Assembly (NCBI GenBank): GCA_000499405.2
Contig: HG738138.1
Coordinates: 3,584,368-3,648,367 of the forward strand
DNA: 64,000 nucleotides
From: Onchocerca volvulus
Taxonomy: Eukaryota; Nematoda; Chromadorea; Rhabditida; Onchocercidae
Direction: 5' to 3'
The notes beneath the pieces were generated by a model. It was given only the letters and a program-made list of their open reading frames with translations, did not search any database and had not been told where the DNA came from. Below are positions 23,894 to 38,048 of this stretch, piece by piece (within the stretch, counting starts at the first letter, position 1; each line of letters begins with the position of its first letter). The position numbers and the translations under genes were made by a program.

Positions 23894-26823
23894 AATAATT
23901 CAACAATACAACATTTTCCTGAATGATTAGTTCGCATTTAATGCTTAAGCACATATTGCAATATTAAGGAAAACCTGAAATTCACGAAGAAGTGCATCTT
24001 TAGGATCTTCATTGATCCTCGGTTGATTATTGATTTTTTTTGCACGATTTGCATATCTTAAGGTAGACAAAGTTTCCTCGTAATTGTACGATGCAGGTCC
24101 AATATTAGCAACCATCACAGTTTTTGAATTACCACCTAATGAATCTGAAACCAATTCTATACAAACGTTCTTCATATTGACTCTTTTATCAACATAATCA
24201 TCAATTAAAGAGATAATTGAATGGGTGATATGACCATACATATAAAGAACAGATAAGAAATCTGAAATAGCTGTTTCGCTAACGTATATCAACGATGCCA
24301 TTTATTGATGTCTAACGACTTCGATGATTTCCGATAATAAAACTATTTCAGCATATTCAACTAATACCTTGCAACAAACGTGTTAATTTCGAATCTCTGT
24401 ACGGTACATGCGTACTTTTTCCACCAGTTAATGCTGATATAACATTGCCAAGAGCGGAAAGCGACAAGTTGATTTTTGTTGCTTCTTTGAAGCGTTCACC
24501 TTGCGATCCCGTTTTTGATTGACGCTCACTACCTGCCAAGTCTACCAAATTCAACCTTCCAACCCTAGAAAAGGCCCAATTTTTATAATTTTTGTTTATC
24601 CTTTCCCCAAAGAATGAAAAACTCAACTGCTTACCTTATGTGATTTTGGCCATCTAAACCAGGTTCGCTACATTCCACTGTTACCATAAAAATTGCATGT
24701 GAACGGCTACTATGTTCGTTCATATTTGTTCTCCTAAAAATTCAACATTTCAATTATTGAAGGGTAAATTCATTGACTGAAGCAATTTGAACACTTTCTT
24801 CCTCATTTTCTAAATGATAATATCAAAAAAAAAAACATCCATTTTTGATAAAGCGTAACATTTTGACATCCAAATTAAAACCATACATTTCCCATTTTCG
24901 AGTAAAATGTGTTGTGGAAAAAAAAGGTAAAAAAAAAGGTAAAAAAAGAAAGAAGAAAAAGTACTACACGAACCCGACTGTACGATTTCCATGGCCAACC
25001 GACATAACATGCTCAATTTCTTCGACAGATTTTGTTACAAATGATGAAAGATCTTTCACATAAACACCAACATCCGGACGTTCCTTCAATTCTAGACGTA
25101 TTTTCGGATCTCTAGCTAATAAGTCACGGATTTCTTCCTGAAATTAAAGAAAAAAAAAAGACAGATTAAATCTTTCTTATTCTTCCCCTATTCTTGACTA
25201 ATTTCATTGAGTTTTGGTATAATTTATTAAACAAAAAACAAAGTAAAATAGATCTATTTTTGATAGATGTAATTGCACTTAGTGAGTCTTTCGGAACTGT
25301 CATATCATGTTATTCATTTAATAAAGCATTTCTGCAACAGAAAATCCTAGAAAAACAAAAAGAAAATTTTACAAACCTGGTAAATTTCCAAATAACTTGC
25401 TCGCACAAGATATTGCTGATTCCGTGATTGTGCTATGTGCTGGAAAATATGATGATATGCGTTCGGTATCACGCCCCGCAATTCAGGATCGTCGTGAACA
25501 CCTGGATAATGCATCCGTCATATCCAAACCAGAATACGTATTGTCCACTTTGTCTTTTTTTTTTTTTTTTTTTTTTTTGCGGTAATATTTGGAATAAAAA
25601 TATTTCAATCCTCAAATAACTGAAGCGAATCGGCATATCATGTTAGTCACCTAAGGATACCAACTATTTCTATCAGATGGGTATTATCACATAACTGTAT
25701 GACGAGCTTGGAAAAAGATTATTCGTTTTACACATATTATTCAGCAGTCACACTCAATGCCTATTGAAGCAGCAGATGTTAACTGTTCATTTTGATTGAT
25801 AATTTTGATTACGAAAAATATTGCACCTTGGAGTACATTGCATTGGGTAGTATTATTTTCTTATTTCCCTATGCTTCAAGACACTTGACATATTTTAGAA
25901 TATTCTGGAAGCCTATTTCACATGTTAGTAATTATGTTTCAGCAAAAAATCGCAAATTTTCAAAGTGACGTCGAACCTTCCATTGTGAACGTTTTCCCTG
26001 TTCCTGTCTGGCCGTATGCAAAAATCGTTCCGTTGAATCCTTCGAGTACAGAATCCACAAGATGGCGAAATGTTTCATCGTAAAGATCAAGCTGCTTAGA
26101 CCTTAAAAATACAAAAAAAAAAAAAAAGGAAAGAATGAATTTCTGTGAATTGTAAAAAGTAAAAAACTTTCAATAGTAACTCATTTAGAGCAATTTTTCT
26201 GAACTGAAAAAAAAAAAAGAAATCCATCTTTTTATTTTCGATTTTAATATTCCTCGTTCATAAATTACGAGAAGATTTGCGGCTATTAAAAAATTTCGAA
26301 TTTGAATAAATGCTGTGTTATTTAAATTTTCATAATAAATGCCTACCGTGGATCATAAACTGAATCGAATGTAAATACTTTCGAAGGCTCGTTTGGTTCT
26401 TTCGGATTGCGTAATTCAACTACACCACGATTTGTTTGAATATCAACAATACTAAAATTAAAAAAGATTAAGCATCAAAAGCGAAAATTATACGTACTGA
26501 AAATATGTTTGTAAATCTTAAAATAATTATTGAAATTCTTGAAATACATTAGCATCGCCAGCAATGAAAAGCTAAACCAACTGATACGTTAAAGATAATA
26601 TTCAGAAATAAATTTTATATATATGTACTATTCATCAAGAATAATAGAACATCACACTAAATCGATTTATTTTGTTTCAAACTAATTGTTAAGTATTAGC
26701 GGTTATTTACCTTTGATAACCATCAGATATTTCAGAAGCCGTTAATGGACGACAACGAATGATCACCTTGACTGCTTCTGATTTTACGGTGGTGGTACGC
26801 GGTCTAGGTGATGCGGACACCAT
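21102..26823 (-). CDS. klp-11: kinesin-2 motor subunit, KIF3B/KLP-11 type
   Basis: Plus-end motor subunit of heterotrimeric kinesin-2, which drives anterograde intraflagellar transport in cilia with a KIF3A-type partner and KAP. Eighteen exons, all in phase: 26711-26823, 26347-26451, 25977-26101, 25377-25501, 24974-25137, 24635-24733, 24368-24564, 23975-24144, 23685-23781, 23511-23602, 23201-23398, 22923-23063, 22707-22804, 22328-22562, 21942-22091, 21704-21808, 21481-21638 and 21102-21234. The product has 834 residues, slightly long for the family. The motor has the P-loop GQTGTGKT (103-110), switch I SSRSH (219-223) and switch II DLAGSE (252-257). [14 protein letters not shown] follows the motor, as in KIF3B. 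Residues about 370-610 are coiled coil. The tail ends with [10 protein letters not shown], matching the conserved LYPxxRxLV end of KIF3B, which supports this frame in the last exon. A possible trans-splice acceptor lies about 17 bases before the ATG. Confidence 0.95.
22891..22913. repeat. (AAAT)n microsatellite
   Basis: About five AAAT units in a kinesin intron between exons 12 and 13. Confidence 0.8.
23859..23889. repeat. poly(T) run
   Basis: About 30 T residues in the kinesin intron between exons 8 and 9. Length is probably unreliable in any assembly. Confidence 0.85.
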
Positions 26824-29800
26824 AACCGCTCCCAAAACTCTTAAATTTTAAATTTGGTTGGAGTTAATTAATGGATGATAACGACTTGAAATATCAGTAA
26901 TAAATTCAATTCATTATATATCAATGTTTCGCTAACTTAATGTGCTATTAGAAGCCAGGATAGGCAAAAAGCAGAGCAACCTAAAATGAGATTAAACAAT
27001 AATCTTCATAGAAAAAAGTGATTTTTGTGAAAAATTTAAATCATTGAAATAGCAATCATCGGTTCACCCATTTGAGAAAGAAAAAAGTAAGAAATTATTT
27101 GTTTTGCTGGTAAGATATCATTGCCATGGAAACTTTACGATTTGCAGCTTATTACTAAGCTTATCTCGTTTTTTCCTCTCAATTTTTCATTTAATTTCAA
27201 AATGCACTAACTTTATATTGCCCTTCTTGTCTCTCTATTGCATCATAACATGAAAGCAAATCCGAAACCAATCAAGTTGTAAACTCTGAAATGAAATTTG
27301 ACTTTTTACAATTTTAGAAAAATATTGAACTTTTAAGATGTTCTCAAGTCTATATATGAAGCGAAATATTGGTGAAGTTTTTTTTTCTTTTTCTTTTTTT
27401 CCACTATTTTAGAATGTTTTTCTCTTCTTATTGTTGCCGTAAAGTTAATATCATAGTTAAGTCGAACTCGATTTTATTCATGCCCCTTTTACATTGAAAT
27501 CAATAAAAAATTTTATGAACTTTGGTGTTTTTTTAAATTTGTTAAACACATCACTTTCAAGTTTCATAGCGAAAAATTTAGATGCCTGTTCTATCATCTT
27601 GAAAATTTAGAATTTTTCAAGCATTTTGAATGTTTCAAAAAGAGCTTCAAAAAAAAACACCACCTTAGATCAAACTACTACTATAAACAGGACCCAACTC
27701 TTGATGAATGTCTGCAACTGTTAATCACTATCGGGAAATAAGCCCATAATAATTATTCCAGATGAAGTCGGTAGAAATTACTTTTAACCAGTGCTTTTAG
27801 ACCTCACATTTTAACAAGTGATAATTGCAAGTAAAAACGCGACTACTCGGCCAATCCGTAAGAAAATGGTATTTAACCAGGATGAAGATGATAGGTTGAA
27901 AATAACGCCAAGAAAATTAAGAAGGATAAGCCTAACATATCGCATGCTAATATCGCGAAGAATTGCAACAAAAAATTTAAATATTCTTGATCTTGCTTAA
28001 TATGCTTAATCTCTTGTTAGAACCAGGCGCGATTATCACATTAACTTATTTCATGTTCAATTTGAATCAATCGGTAAAATCTTTACCAGTTCTGAAATAA
28101 GTCGTACCAATAGTATTCTGTTGTATTCCTATATTCTTTCGTTACTTAATTCCTATAGTTTCAGACAATTTTCCTGTTTCGTAATTCCTGAAAATGATAT
28201 ACAATGATCACATATCTTTATATTTTATCAATTATATCGATGATCACGGTGCACAACAATTATCAATTAGAATTGCAGAATATCGACGGACAGCGGCATT
28301 GTTATCAACATTCACTGATAATTTTTGAACTTATCGAAAAACAAATTTAAACTCATTTTCAGTACGCATGCATATTTTGTTTAAAAACGATTTTATATTG
28401 AAAGTATAACATTACCGTGAAAAATATACCATACATACAAAGGATTAATTGATAAAACATCCAAAAGTTTGTATAAGGATGGGAATTTAATGCAATATAA
28501 GTATATTTGAAAGAAATACATCGACAGTTCTTACGGGATTGTTTTAATATTTAATTAAGAGAAGCGGACCACTTTTTTAGAAAAAAGTTAAGATTGTTCT
28601 CTATAGATTTGAATTTTTTCTTATTATTGGCTTTTTTCGTTGCTCTAAAATGTAATAAATATATTGGAATATCAAATATCTTGCTATTTCAAATTTTCTT
28701 TTCCCATCAAACGGTAATAACTCTTAATGAAAGCATTTGAAAAGAGCGTAACACCCAGTCTACCTGGGAGTTTTTTTGGATTCATGTCAAATAGGTCAGT
28801 TAAACCCATAAACTACGCAAGTTATAATATGGCGAAGCGCAAATATCACTGGAAAAATAAAAACATTAAAGAAAAAAGTACTTTTTCCCTCCTCTATAGT
28901 AAATGTCAAAAATGATTAACTGCCGTGTCGCGATAAATTTATTTGCTTTCCCCATTGCTGCTTGCAAAGGCCGAATAATCTGCTAAGTGGATAAAAAATT
29001 AATCTAATTTTTGCATTTAAGAAATAAACAAGAAACTATTTTGTCGACAAACTAAACAGCCTTTACTACCTGTCATTTCTTATTTCAAAATACGACAGTA
29101 TTACGAACAGTTGGCAAAATGATAGGAAGGACTAATGGAAGAAATTAAAAATTAACTCAATTTTATCAAATGTTAGCAAATGAGGGCAAAAACAATCAGT
29201 TTAAACAATAATCAATAGAAATCGGTTTTTGTAATGCTTCTCCTCACATAAAATCATGTCAATTCCGCCAATACAAAATTAACAACAGTTAGACAAAATA
29301 TAATAAAGAATTTTCGGAATTTTCGGACAATTTAAATTGTTTTCTCAGGAATATGCTCTGCGGATCAGCCGACTCAGATTAGATGATGTAAATCATCGAC
29401 GCCCTAATTTATAAACAAAAGATTAAGTAAGTAAACTTTTACAATAGAAGACGAATTAATTGAAATAGTTACATTAAGTTGATAGAATGAATTTTTTCAG
29501 AAGACTCGTATATATCACATCCTGGATTCCATCGAATCACCACTAAAGCTAAACCAAATGAACAAAAAAAAAAAAAATTCTTTGAACAGGAAATTAATCA
29601 GAATCTGCAAATTTTTAGCATATGTAAGATCCTGTTTAAACACCACTTTATTTTATATATTTCAGCATCATAATACATGGATCTTTTGAGCTATTAAACA
29701 TAGATAAAGTACCTCATAAATTAGATTAAATTAATTGGTACAAATCGATCCCCATGTTTTTGCTCTCATATTACTAAGCACTTAAAGTATACCGGAAATA

Positions 29801-30485
29801 TGTTTCAGTTGTAATTACATTCTGTTGAAATGCAATATTTCTGACGATGAAGGTAACTGATACTAATAATTGATGCACACAGAATTGCAATATCTGAAGA
29901 TGGGAATAACATATGTGGACGATTTGTAATAAATACATCGAAAATGACAACCACTTATGTAATGGATGCTTTTGAAGGATCCGAAAGATGAAAAACTTCA
30001 TTTACATCCTATTTTGCCATATTCATTTATAAAGCATTCTTTAATTCAAACTTCACTAATTAGAGTAAATTTTTGCAATATATATTTTTGAAGAATTGGA
30101 AAAACTTTTCTGAATAATATGGCATATTGATACAAGAAAATGAAAATTTTCTGAAATCAATGATAAATTCTAGCCATAACTATCTAAATGATACACAAAG
30201 AGACAGCGTAAGAAATGTAAAAAATGAAATATTTATATGGAGAAATCGATAATTTCCAATTAAGAAAAATGGAAGAGAAATGGAAAAACAATTAATCAGG
30301 TGTGGAATAATAACTAATGAAATATATTATTGAATCTAATAGGCGAAAATATATGACGATATTCATATTCCATGGAACATCATCATTTTGCATTTTTGTC
30401 GCAATTTTTTACGAATACAATTAGAGGAAATTTTTTAAGCTAAAATCAGTTGACCTAATTTGTCCTAGTTTAATGAAAAAACTGT

Positions 30486-30548
30486 ACTAGAACTTCGTAA
30501 AATTAAATAATAACCTTAAGTTATTATTTAATTTTACGAAGTTCTAGT
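30486..30548. repeat. perfect 29-bp hairpin
   Basis: Arms 30486-30514 and 30520-30548 are exact complements over 29 bases around a 5-base loop (cttaa). Transcribed from either strand, this would form a fully paired stem. No flanking terminal repeats or target duplication was evident. Confidence 0.95.
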
Positions 30549-31737
30549 TTTAATTTTGATATGCTGAAAATGAAAAATCTGATTAAGACTAAAATGACCG
30601 AATTAGAAATAATTGTGGACTAACTTTGTTTATTGTGGAAAAACTAAAAAGATTAAGTAAAGATTATATTCATCAGTTAAGTAAAGGATTAGGAAACTAA
30701 TCGCTTTTATATAAATCAAGATATTGCGGAAATCGAAATCACATTTTTCAAAGTATTTCAATCATTTTATTCGCTACAATTGATATCAGACATTTGAAAA
30801 AAATATTATGAATTCAAGATTTTTTTAAATCGAAAACTGAGAAAGTGGCGAATGATGTTTAACGGAAACATTGGGAAGGAATTGTACATAGCATAAAGCA
30901 GATGAAGTATACGCTTCCAAGATGGTAACATTCATTAATTAACCTTAGTTACACAGCTGTAAGTAGATTTAATTGTTGACCATGGGAGGCAAGAGGCGGA
31001 AGAATTGCAGTTAGCAACTGCGAGCACAGCACCACCACTTTCAGTTCGTAAAATCGAAGGATGAAAGAATCGATAAGCATAGGCAGGCTTCAAAGCTGAA
31101 AATGGATGGATGGTTTTGCAATCGCGCAACTTTAGTTTAGTGTTAAATAGCTGCGCTTAATGTGAATGACATGCAAAAGTAAAATAAATCTTTTCGAAGT
31201 TGGCATTTTTAACACTCGTAACGCTCCACCATTATCATCCTTCTTGGTCAGTTGGAATCAAAAAAAAAAAATAAGTGAATGATGAAGATTTCGAAAACTT
31301 TTTAAATCTGAATATTGATTGAAACATACGTGATAACTTATGAACGACTAAGCTATGCATTGACATGCCTATCACTAGTAGCCAAGTTTCACTCCTTAAC
31401 AACACCAATCACTTGATTATCTCAATATAAGAAGTATCACTCCTTAAACTAAGGATCACTGTAAGTATCACCAAGTATCAACCCAATCACTTGATCATCT
31501 ACTTTAATTCAGCCGTTTGTTAAAAATCATTTAAAATAATGCGGTACTATCTATCTACTCGATGTTCTGAAATTAAAGCGCGTTGTCTGTATCATGTAAT
31601 AAAATTGTACAGTTTTAATTCCGTAGCTTCAGGACGAGCCAAATCTTATTTTATAATGTGGTGTAACTTTTTACATTATTTCGAACCTTTTAATATGTTT
31701 TGAAAAGATTGCCAACCAGTCATAATAGTTGCGTAAT

Positions 31738-32015
31738 TTTTGTGAATTTAATTTCGTGGAATTTAATTTAATAGAATTTGATTTAGTGGAATTCAAATTT
31801 AATGAAATTTAAATAAATGCGAAATACATAAGACTGGAGGAGTAATTCATAATTCATGATATTTAAATAAATGCAAAGTTTAGTGGGATTTAAATAAATG
31901 CAAAATAAACAAGATTGGAGAAGCAATTCATAATTCATATCTTAATTCATACCTTAATTTCGGAATAATTAAAATAACTCATACTTCAGTTCATAATTCA
32001 TACCTTGATTCCGGT
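31738..32015. repeat. cluster of degenerate AT-rich short repeats
   Basis: Repeated variants of aatttaatttagtggaattt, of atttaaataaatgcaaa (twice near-identical) and of aattcataattcat with ttaattcatacctt follow each other across about 280 bases. It looks like a decayed minisatellite. At 31406 and 31480 the phrase ccaatcacttgat recurs as well. Confidence 0.65.
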
Positions 32016-33360
32016 TAATTGTCAAGAAAACATCGGCAAATTTGACAGAAGCAACAATAACTTCCAATTTTTTGGAATTTCTAGATCTATAAATTTCTAG
32101 ATCTTTTGTTAACTCATAATTTCATATAAACAAATTAACATAAAGTCCCTTTTAGATGTTGTAAAATTTGCTGAATATAAGCAAATTAAAAAACATTCTG
32201 CAAAAATGATCTTCGGGCATATTAGTTAATTAACTGCAAAGTTACATCTTTCCATGCTAATCGTCAATTTTTGAAAGAAAATGAAATGATCTAAAGATTC
32301 AAATGTCTATAGCATCTTAGAATAGTCTCATCAGAAATTAGAATGTATCAAATTGATGACAAAAACGAGTGAAAAATATCGATGCAAAAAAGAAAACATT
32401 TATAAGTGATTCATCCATTCCCTTTAATGAAAACCTGTTACAACTCGGCACCTATACACAACTTTATAAACTTTTTCATCAATGCTTATCTGATTTTGAA
32501 GAGGAAAAAGAAACTTAATCCGGTACATGGCAATGCAATGGAAATTTGTGCATGCTGTTTATAATCAGTCTTCAAATCAATGCAGCTCCAAGCCAGTTGA
32601 ATATTTATGTCTCCTGAAAACTGGTTCGAAACAACTTCATAATATACAAGCATACATGCATCGATAGGTGTGCCTCCACAGGCTCTAGCAGGTATTTTGA
32701 AGCGATGTTGCCACAATAACAATTGTTTTCTTGCTTTTCTTGGTGTTTCATGTAAGTTTCATTGTTCATCCATTCTCATTACAATACTCATTACTTTTTA
32801 GTTTGTCCCCAATACTTAATGAGCTCATTTCATTCGATATGGCAAAATGTTTGTACAGTTAAACCTCTCTTACTATACTGTTGTAATTTATTTGTTTCAC
32901 TCTTAATTTCTAATTCACAAATTTCTTAGCTTATGAACCTCAGAATTTTATTAAATCTTGAACATGTTATTGCGGTGGGGTTTGTTTCATATGAACTCGT
33001 AAATTAAAAAGAATGCTTCGGAAAACCAAAAAATTTTTAATTTCACGAGAAAAGAATCATAAAAACACGAATAATGTGATATGTAATAGGCACAACTTAA
33101 TATTATCAACCAAAGGCATGCAATAGTCACCAACGATAACTGTGATAAGATAGAACAATATTTTAAAATATTCAGCAGGCGATTTTCATCAAGTGCTAAA
33201 AGGCAGTAAAGACGTTGCTCACCATGAAAGAACAATCGATTATATGATCAATACGATGATAAAGTGGATGAAATAGTGAGAAATTAAGTTCGAATTGTGA
33301 TCTATTTTTTTGGAAGACAGCACGGAGTCACCAAATTATCCAACTTCTTCCAATAAAATA

Positions 33361-36300
33361 TCATGAAAATAAAGCAGAACGTAACGCATCGCTCTCATGG
33401 ATTTCTAGTAGTACTTCCGTCCCAGAATTGAAAGGTATAGAAACATTACCATCCAAAACAATATGAGCATTTGTACATCTTGATCTAACTCGTATCCTTT
33501 TAGCGAAACCATGCTTTATTCCAACTGGGAATGTTGCACTGAATACTGGATCCCGAATTGTGAATGCTATTGCTAAAAATAACACTACATTATTTAAATT
33601 ACATTTTTCTTGCAGTTACTATGAAAAAGATTAGGAAAATTCTGCAATGTAATGTTGATTGACAAATCAGTAGGCTATCGCTGGGCTGCATTTTTTTCAA
33701 AGACAATAATTTGCCTTTTGTAAACTGGGTTTAATCTATAATGTACCACCCACTACTGATTCATACGTTATTCCTATATACCAGAATTGGTATACTGATG
33801 GTAGCCATAATTTAATTAAAAACGTACTTGTACATTGCGGATCGAAAAGTAACTTCTCATTGAAGCGCTTGCATATTTCCTGAGTGATAGCGTCCTTAGG
33901 ATTAATAGTATGCAAATTCATGTCTGCCATTATGGATAACAATTCCCCAACATGTTGCTCCGAAACACGATTGATGTTGTAATTCCTAAATCAAGAATTG
34001 CTCTTTAAAATTTTAACATTCTAATTGTAGCAACGAATGCGTCATATAGGATGATTACAAAGTTCTTGAAAAGTATGCTTTCTCTTACTTCTCATAGCCA
34101 TCTCATCACTTAATTTATATTATTTCATGCATTCAAGAAAAAGTCCTTTCGCTTTTATTTTTTCTTATATCAAATGGTTAATCCCGCAAAGCGATAACAA
34201 AAGCTATTCTTTTCTTTTGAATGTTTGCATCACTTCATGTATTCAACAATGAAACTGAATGTTAATGTCCTCCTCTGATGCCATCCTACTGAAAGTCTAG
34301 GAAATGAATGACTGTAAAAAATTCTAAAACACAAGCTATGTTCAACAAATAATTATACTTCTAATTTTCAATAAAAGTGGCGAATTTTACATAGTAATAT
34401 CATTGCTTTTATAATAAAGTTATTGTTAAAAAACTACTTTATAAATAAATAATTTTACAAGAAATCCCACCCAGAAAAATTAACCTATTTCTCAATCCCT
34501 AAACATTCTACCATTTCCTTTTCATGATATGAAAAGAATCACCGGAAATGTCCAATCATTCATGTATCGACTTTCTGAAAGAGCGAAATACAGGCTAACA
34601 TGATAAATGCTATATATAGGGAAATCAAAATGCATAACCAAGATAAATTTTATTAACCATGATGTAGAGCCCGTTCCAGTGCAAGCTATCATACCAGAGC
34701 TTTTTTGACGTACCATGGGACCATCGTCAATTTGAACATCATAATAGCTAACTCGAGAAGCATGACTTTCACCGATGAACACATCATTAAGAGCTAGCAG
34801 TGGATACTCTGCATCGCAATCACTTTGTAAAAACAACCTAAGAAAAAATGTAAAAGTTTACTACAAAAATGAGTTAATGTCTGCCAATTAAAATAAAGAA
34901 ATGAAGGCAGAAATTAAAATACTCAATGTTATAGAAAGAACCTTTTTAGATATGAACACATCATTAAGAGGCAGAAATGATATTATGGGTCAAAGATGAA
35001 GCTTAAAAAGAAAAAAAAAAGAGAAAAGGGAAAAAAATTAAAGAAAATTTTAAAGGAATAACGATAAGATAATGCGATGAACGTAACACCACGGACATCC
35101 TTCTGAAAAAATTTAAGCGAAACCTTCCTAGATTTTTAAGAAACGAGAATTTGGAGCTTGTCTACCAATACTGATTCCGTTGTAATAGATTTGTGACAGA
35201 ATCATTTTGGAGAGAACAGTTATGAATGAATACATTAAATACGTGAAAGGATTCTCTGCCGGATTTCAAACAGATGCTAACCAAAGTTTTAATATTAAAG
35301 TGGTAGTGAGTTACATGCAATATACTTACACAATATTTTGCCAAAGTTCATATATAATTGAAAATTTCACATCAATAGCACATGAAAATGATCACGGTTT
35401 GCATTTCTGAGATTTCAGTTGTGCTAACTGAAATTTCAGAATGCATTTTTTTTTCTCACGTATTGATGAGAAATTTCTCGTCTGCATTAGAAATGCGCAT
35501 GGGAATCATTCGAAAAAAGTCAGTCAGATCAGATTAATAGATGAAATGCTTTAGTGAAACAAAGTAATAAAAAAATCGTTGAAAAAAGTAAAATAGAAAA
35601 AAAAAAAAAAAAAAGGAAAGAGGACTACCGAGCTTCACGTAATTTGTCGCTCGTCTCATAACATTCTTCATCAGATTCTTCATTATTTTTGTTATTTTCT
35701 ACCCATTTCAATATCGTAACACGTATTCTTTGTCTCCACATCCACCTTCAAATAACAAATATTTAAGTTATATAGTAAAATATGTCAATATTGTAACTGG
35801 AAAAGCAATAAGTTTCACAATAGTGAATTTTCAAATTTTGAAAAAAAAAAAAAGTATATCGAAAAAATCCTTTTCAAAAAATGTCAAGACTTAATTGTGA
35901 AAAAGGATCAAGAAATAGATAAATAAAAAATAAGGTCTCGAACGATTAAGAGCCCACCAATATGGTATAACCAAACGGTATGGCACTGCTAAATAATACT
36001 GCACCTGCACTCGCCCTTGAGCAATTTGTCGATTACTTCACCAACTGGCTGTGTTCCTTTTCTTGTTATACACAAATAACCTTCGGATCTATACATTTAT
36101 AATATTTAATAACAACTTTCGAACATTTTTTTTTTCAATAAGTCTGAATTCTTCGAATCCCATTACTTATCTAAAATCGAATTACGCTGGAGTACAAATC
36201 ACAAAGTATGCAAAATACTCGGATTCTTTTTTAACTGTAGCAGCCAGCTGTTAAATATTATACATCAGCTGAACTGTAATAAAGCAGCTTTCATACTTCA

Positions 36301-37718
36301 GGTTACAAATGTATTTACATGGAAAAGTCTTATGTATGCATTTGCTACCGCTGCAGCCCTGCTTGTTAAATATCATTAGAGCTAAACTTCGTCATACTTC
36401 GCAGCTGTATTATTCACCTACAGAAACCATAAAAATATAGATTGAATTTGGAAAAGAAAAACGGAAGGCAGCGACCACAAGAAATATCATTAAAATACCC
36501 CAATGGATCGGTATTGAAGCCGATGACAGCTCGATAATCACGTATTTTCTGAGCAGCGACCAAAAAAGTACCATCACCTCCCGCCGAAAACACAGCATCT
36601 GCATGGGCTATTACTTCCACTGTGTATTCGCTTCGCGTTACAACTTCCACTTTAATTCCCCGATTTCTAAAAGGACCTAGGATAGATTGCTAATACAGGG
36701 TTGAATTCATACTAAAAACAATTTAGTTTAATTTTAAGGATGACATATTTTAGCAATGTAACGTTGTAGACTTCCGAAGGATATGTCCATCAGAAATAGA
36801 CTACGCTCAGCTTAGAGACAGACTTGAGAAATATCATTACAATGTTGAACCGAATTGTAATTCTAGTGGATTGAGAAATGGATGAAGTTAGAATTATTTA
36901 ATCATGCAATAAAAACATATAGTATTACAAAAAAGGGAAGAGATGTACGACAAGCAATCTCATTTTATTTTGTTCCTAAAACTATGTATCTACTTTTTAC
37001 TATTTTCTTTTTCTTGATTAGAAACCAACTTACAATCGACTAACTGCAAGTTGTAAAATAAAACAGTCACTTACTCAAGATATTGGCGCATAGCACGAAC
37101 ATAATTCTGCTGCTCAATGCGCTTCTTTTTCATTTCCTCATAATTCCAGCCTCTTCTTTTTAACTGAAAAAACTTGACAAATTAGAACAATAATTAACAA
37201 ACAAAATATAATGAAAATGCAGGGACAAATATAAAATCCTTACACATTTCAAAATGATTAACGAATTTTATAGAATCAATAAAAATTTAAACTGATACCT
37301 AGAACGTAACTAACAACTCTTTCCTTAAATCTTCTTATTTAATATAGTACTTATGAAACTGATCAAATCTCAAACCAATGCGTAAAACTGAGTGCTATTC
37401 AGGTGTAGGTGTTTCTGCCTCTCATAGTCCAGTCTGGTTGTCTTTGATAAAATCACGACATGTTTCGGCAAAAATATCAGTCCGGAATACGTCCTTGAAT
37501 TCTGAAGTGATATTTTTTTTTTTTTTTTTTAAAATAAAAACGCACTCATTATCTTTTCTCTCTCTCTCAAAAAAGAAAAATATATATATATCAGGAAAGA
37601 GTAACAATGGATTAAGAATATACAAATAAGAGAAATTTACATTTTTTATGCACAAATTATTGCAGCCTTCTTCATACTGCAAAACAATGTTGTTAATAGT
37701 TGTTTCACCAGCTACCAT
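33361..37718 (-). CDS. nadk-2: mitochondrial-type NAD kinase (NADK2)
   Basis: Phosphorylates NAD+ to NADP+; the animal NADK2 group acts in mitochondria. Nine in-phase exons: 37641-37718, 37376-37501, 37075-37163, 36499-36666, 36005-36088, 35629-35745, 34658-34837, 33828-33985 and 33361-33572, giving 403 residues against about 440 in human. It shows the VVILSKTTRLDYERQ start of the family, the GGDGT nucleotide-binding motif (127-131), NTDP (149-152) followed by GSEGYLC, the LNDVFIGESHASRVSYYD segment and the CTGTGSTSW loop. These match NADK2 rather than cytosolic NADK. The ATG at 37718 lies 27 bases after a gatctttcag acceptor, a likely trans-splice site. The N-terminus (MVAGETTINN) is not a clear mitochondrial presequence, so targeting is unproven. 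Confidence 0.95.
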
Positions 37719-37744
37719 TTTCGTATGCTATTTAATTAGAATAA

Positions 37745-37747
37745 CTG
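37745..37747 (-). promoter_or_regulatory. spliced-leader acceptor of the NAD kinase
   Basis: On the minus strand the sequence gatctttcag ends here, 26 bases of leader precede the ATG, and no coding exon fits upstream. Typical nematode trans-splice acceptor. Confidence 0.6.
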
Positions 37748-38048
37748 AAAGATCTTATAAAGTTATACCAGTCATGTAAGTTACATGATACATAAGCGAC
37801 ATTTCAGAAATAATTTTAAATATTGATTCTAGACCAAGAAGTACTTATAATTTCTTAGCTAATCATGAGCAAGTTTCTCTTGAAATCCATTTCTTCGATC
37901 AAAACGATAAAGCTAACAATATTATACATAAATTCACATTTCAGTAATAAGTATGATTACAACAATAATAAACCATTCTTATATGCCCTTACAATCGCTA
38001 ATTTTTCAAAAACTACAGAAAGCGAATGTGTCTTGATATCTGTATTTA

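Larger units (their letters stand above)
26900..33300. other. 6.4-kb gene-poor interval
   Basis: No gene could be supported between the kinesin start and the NAD kinase stop. Open frames near 29774-30001, 30935-31129, 32486-32722 and 32987-33235 (all minus) have some coding-like character, but no consistent set of exons was found; those near 32.5-33.2 kb could belong to a small gene downstream of the NAD kinase. The interval contains the hairpin at 30486-30548 and the short repeats at 31370-31500 and 31738-32015. Confidence 0.4.

Noticed and set aside
23945..24301. 118-codon minus frame running from kinesin exon 8 back into intron 7
   Set aside because: Exon 8 begins at 24144 after a ggtttcag acceptor, and exon 7 joins it in phase with the conserved [17 protein letters not shown] sequence. 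The open stretch beyond is intron read-through.
29774..30001. 75-codon hydrophobic minus ORF with ATG
   Set aside because: Only a weak acceptor upstream and no downstream exon; hydrophobicity is expected from T-rich sequence.
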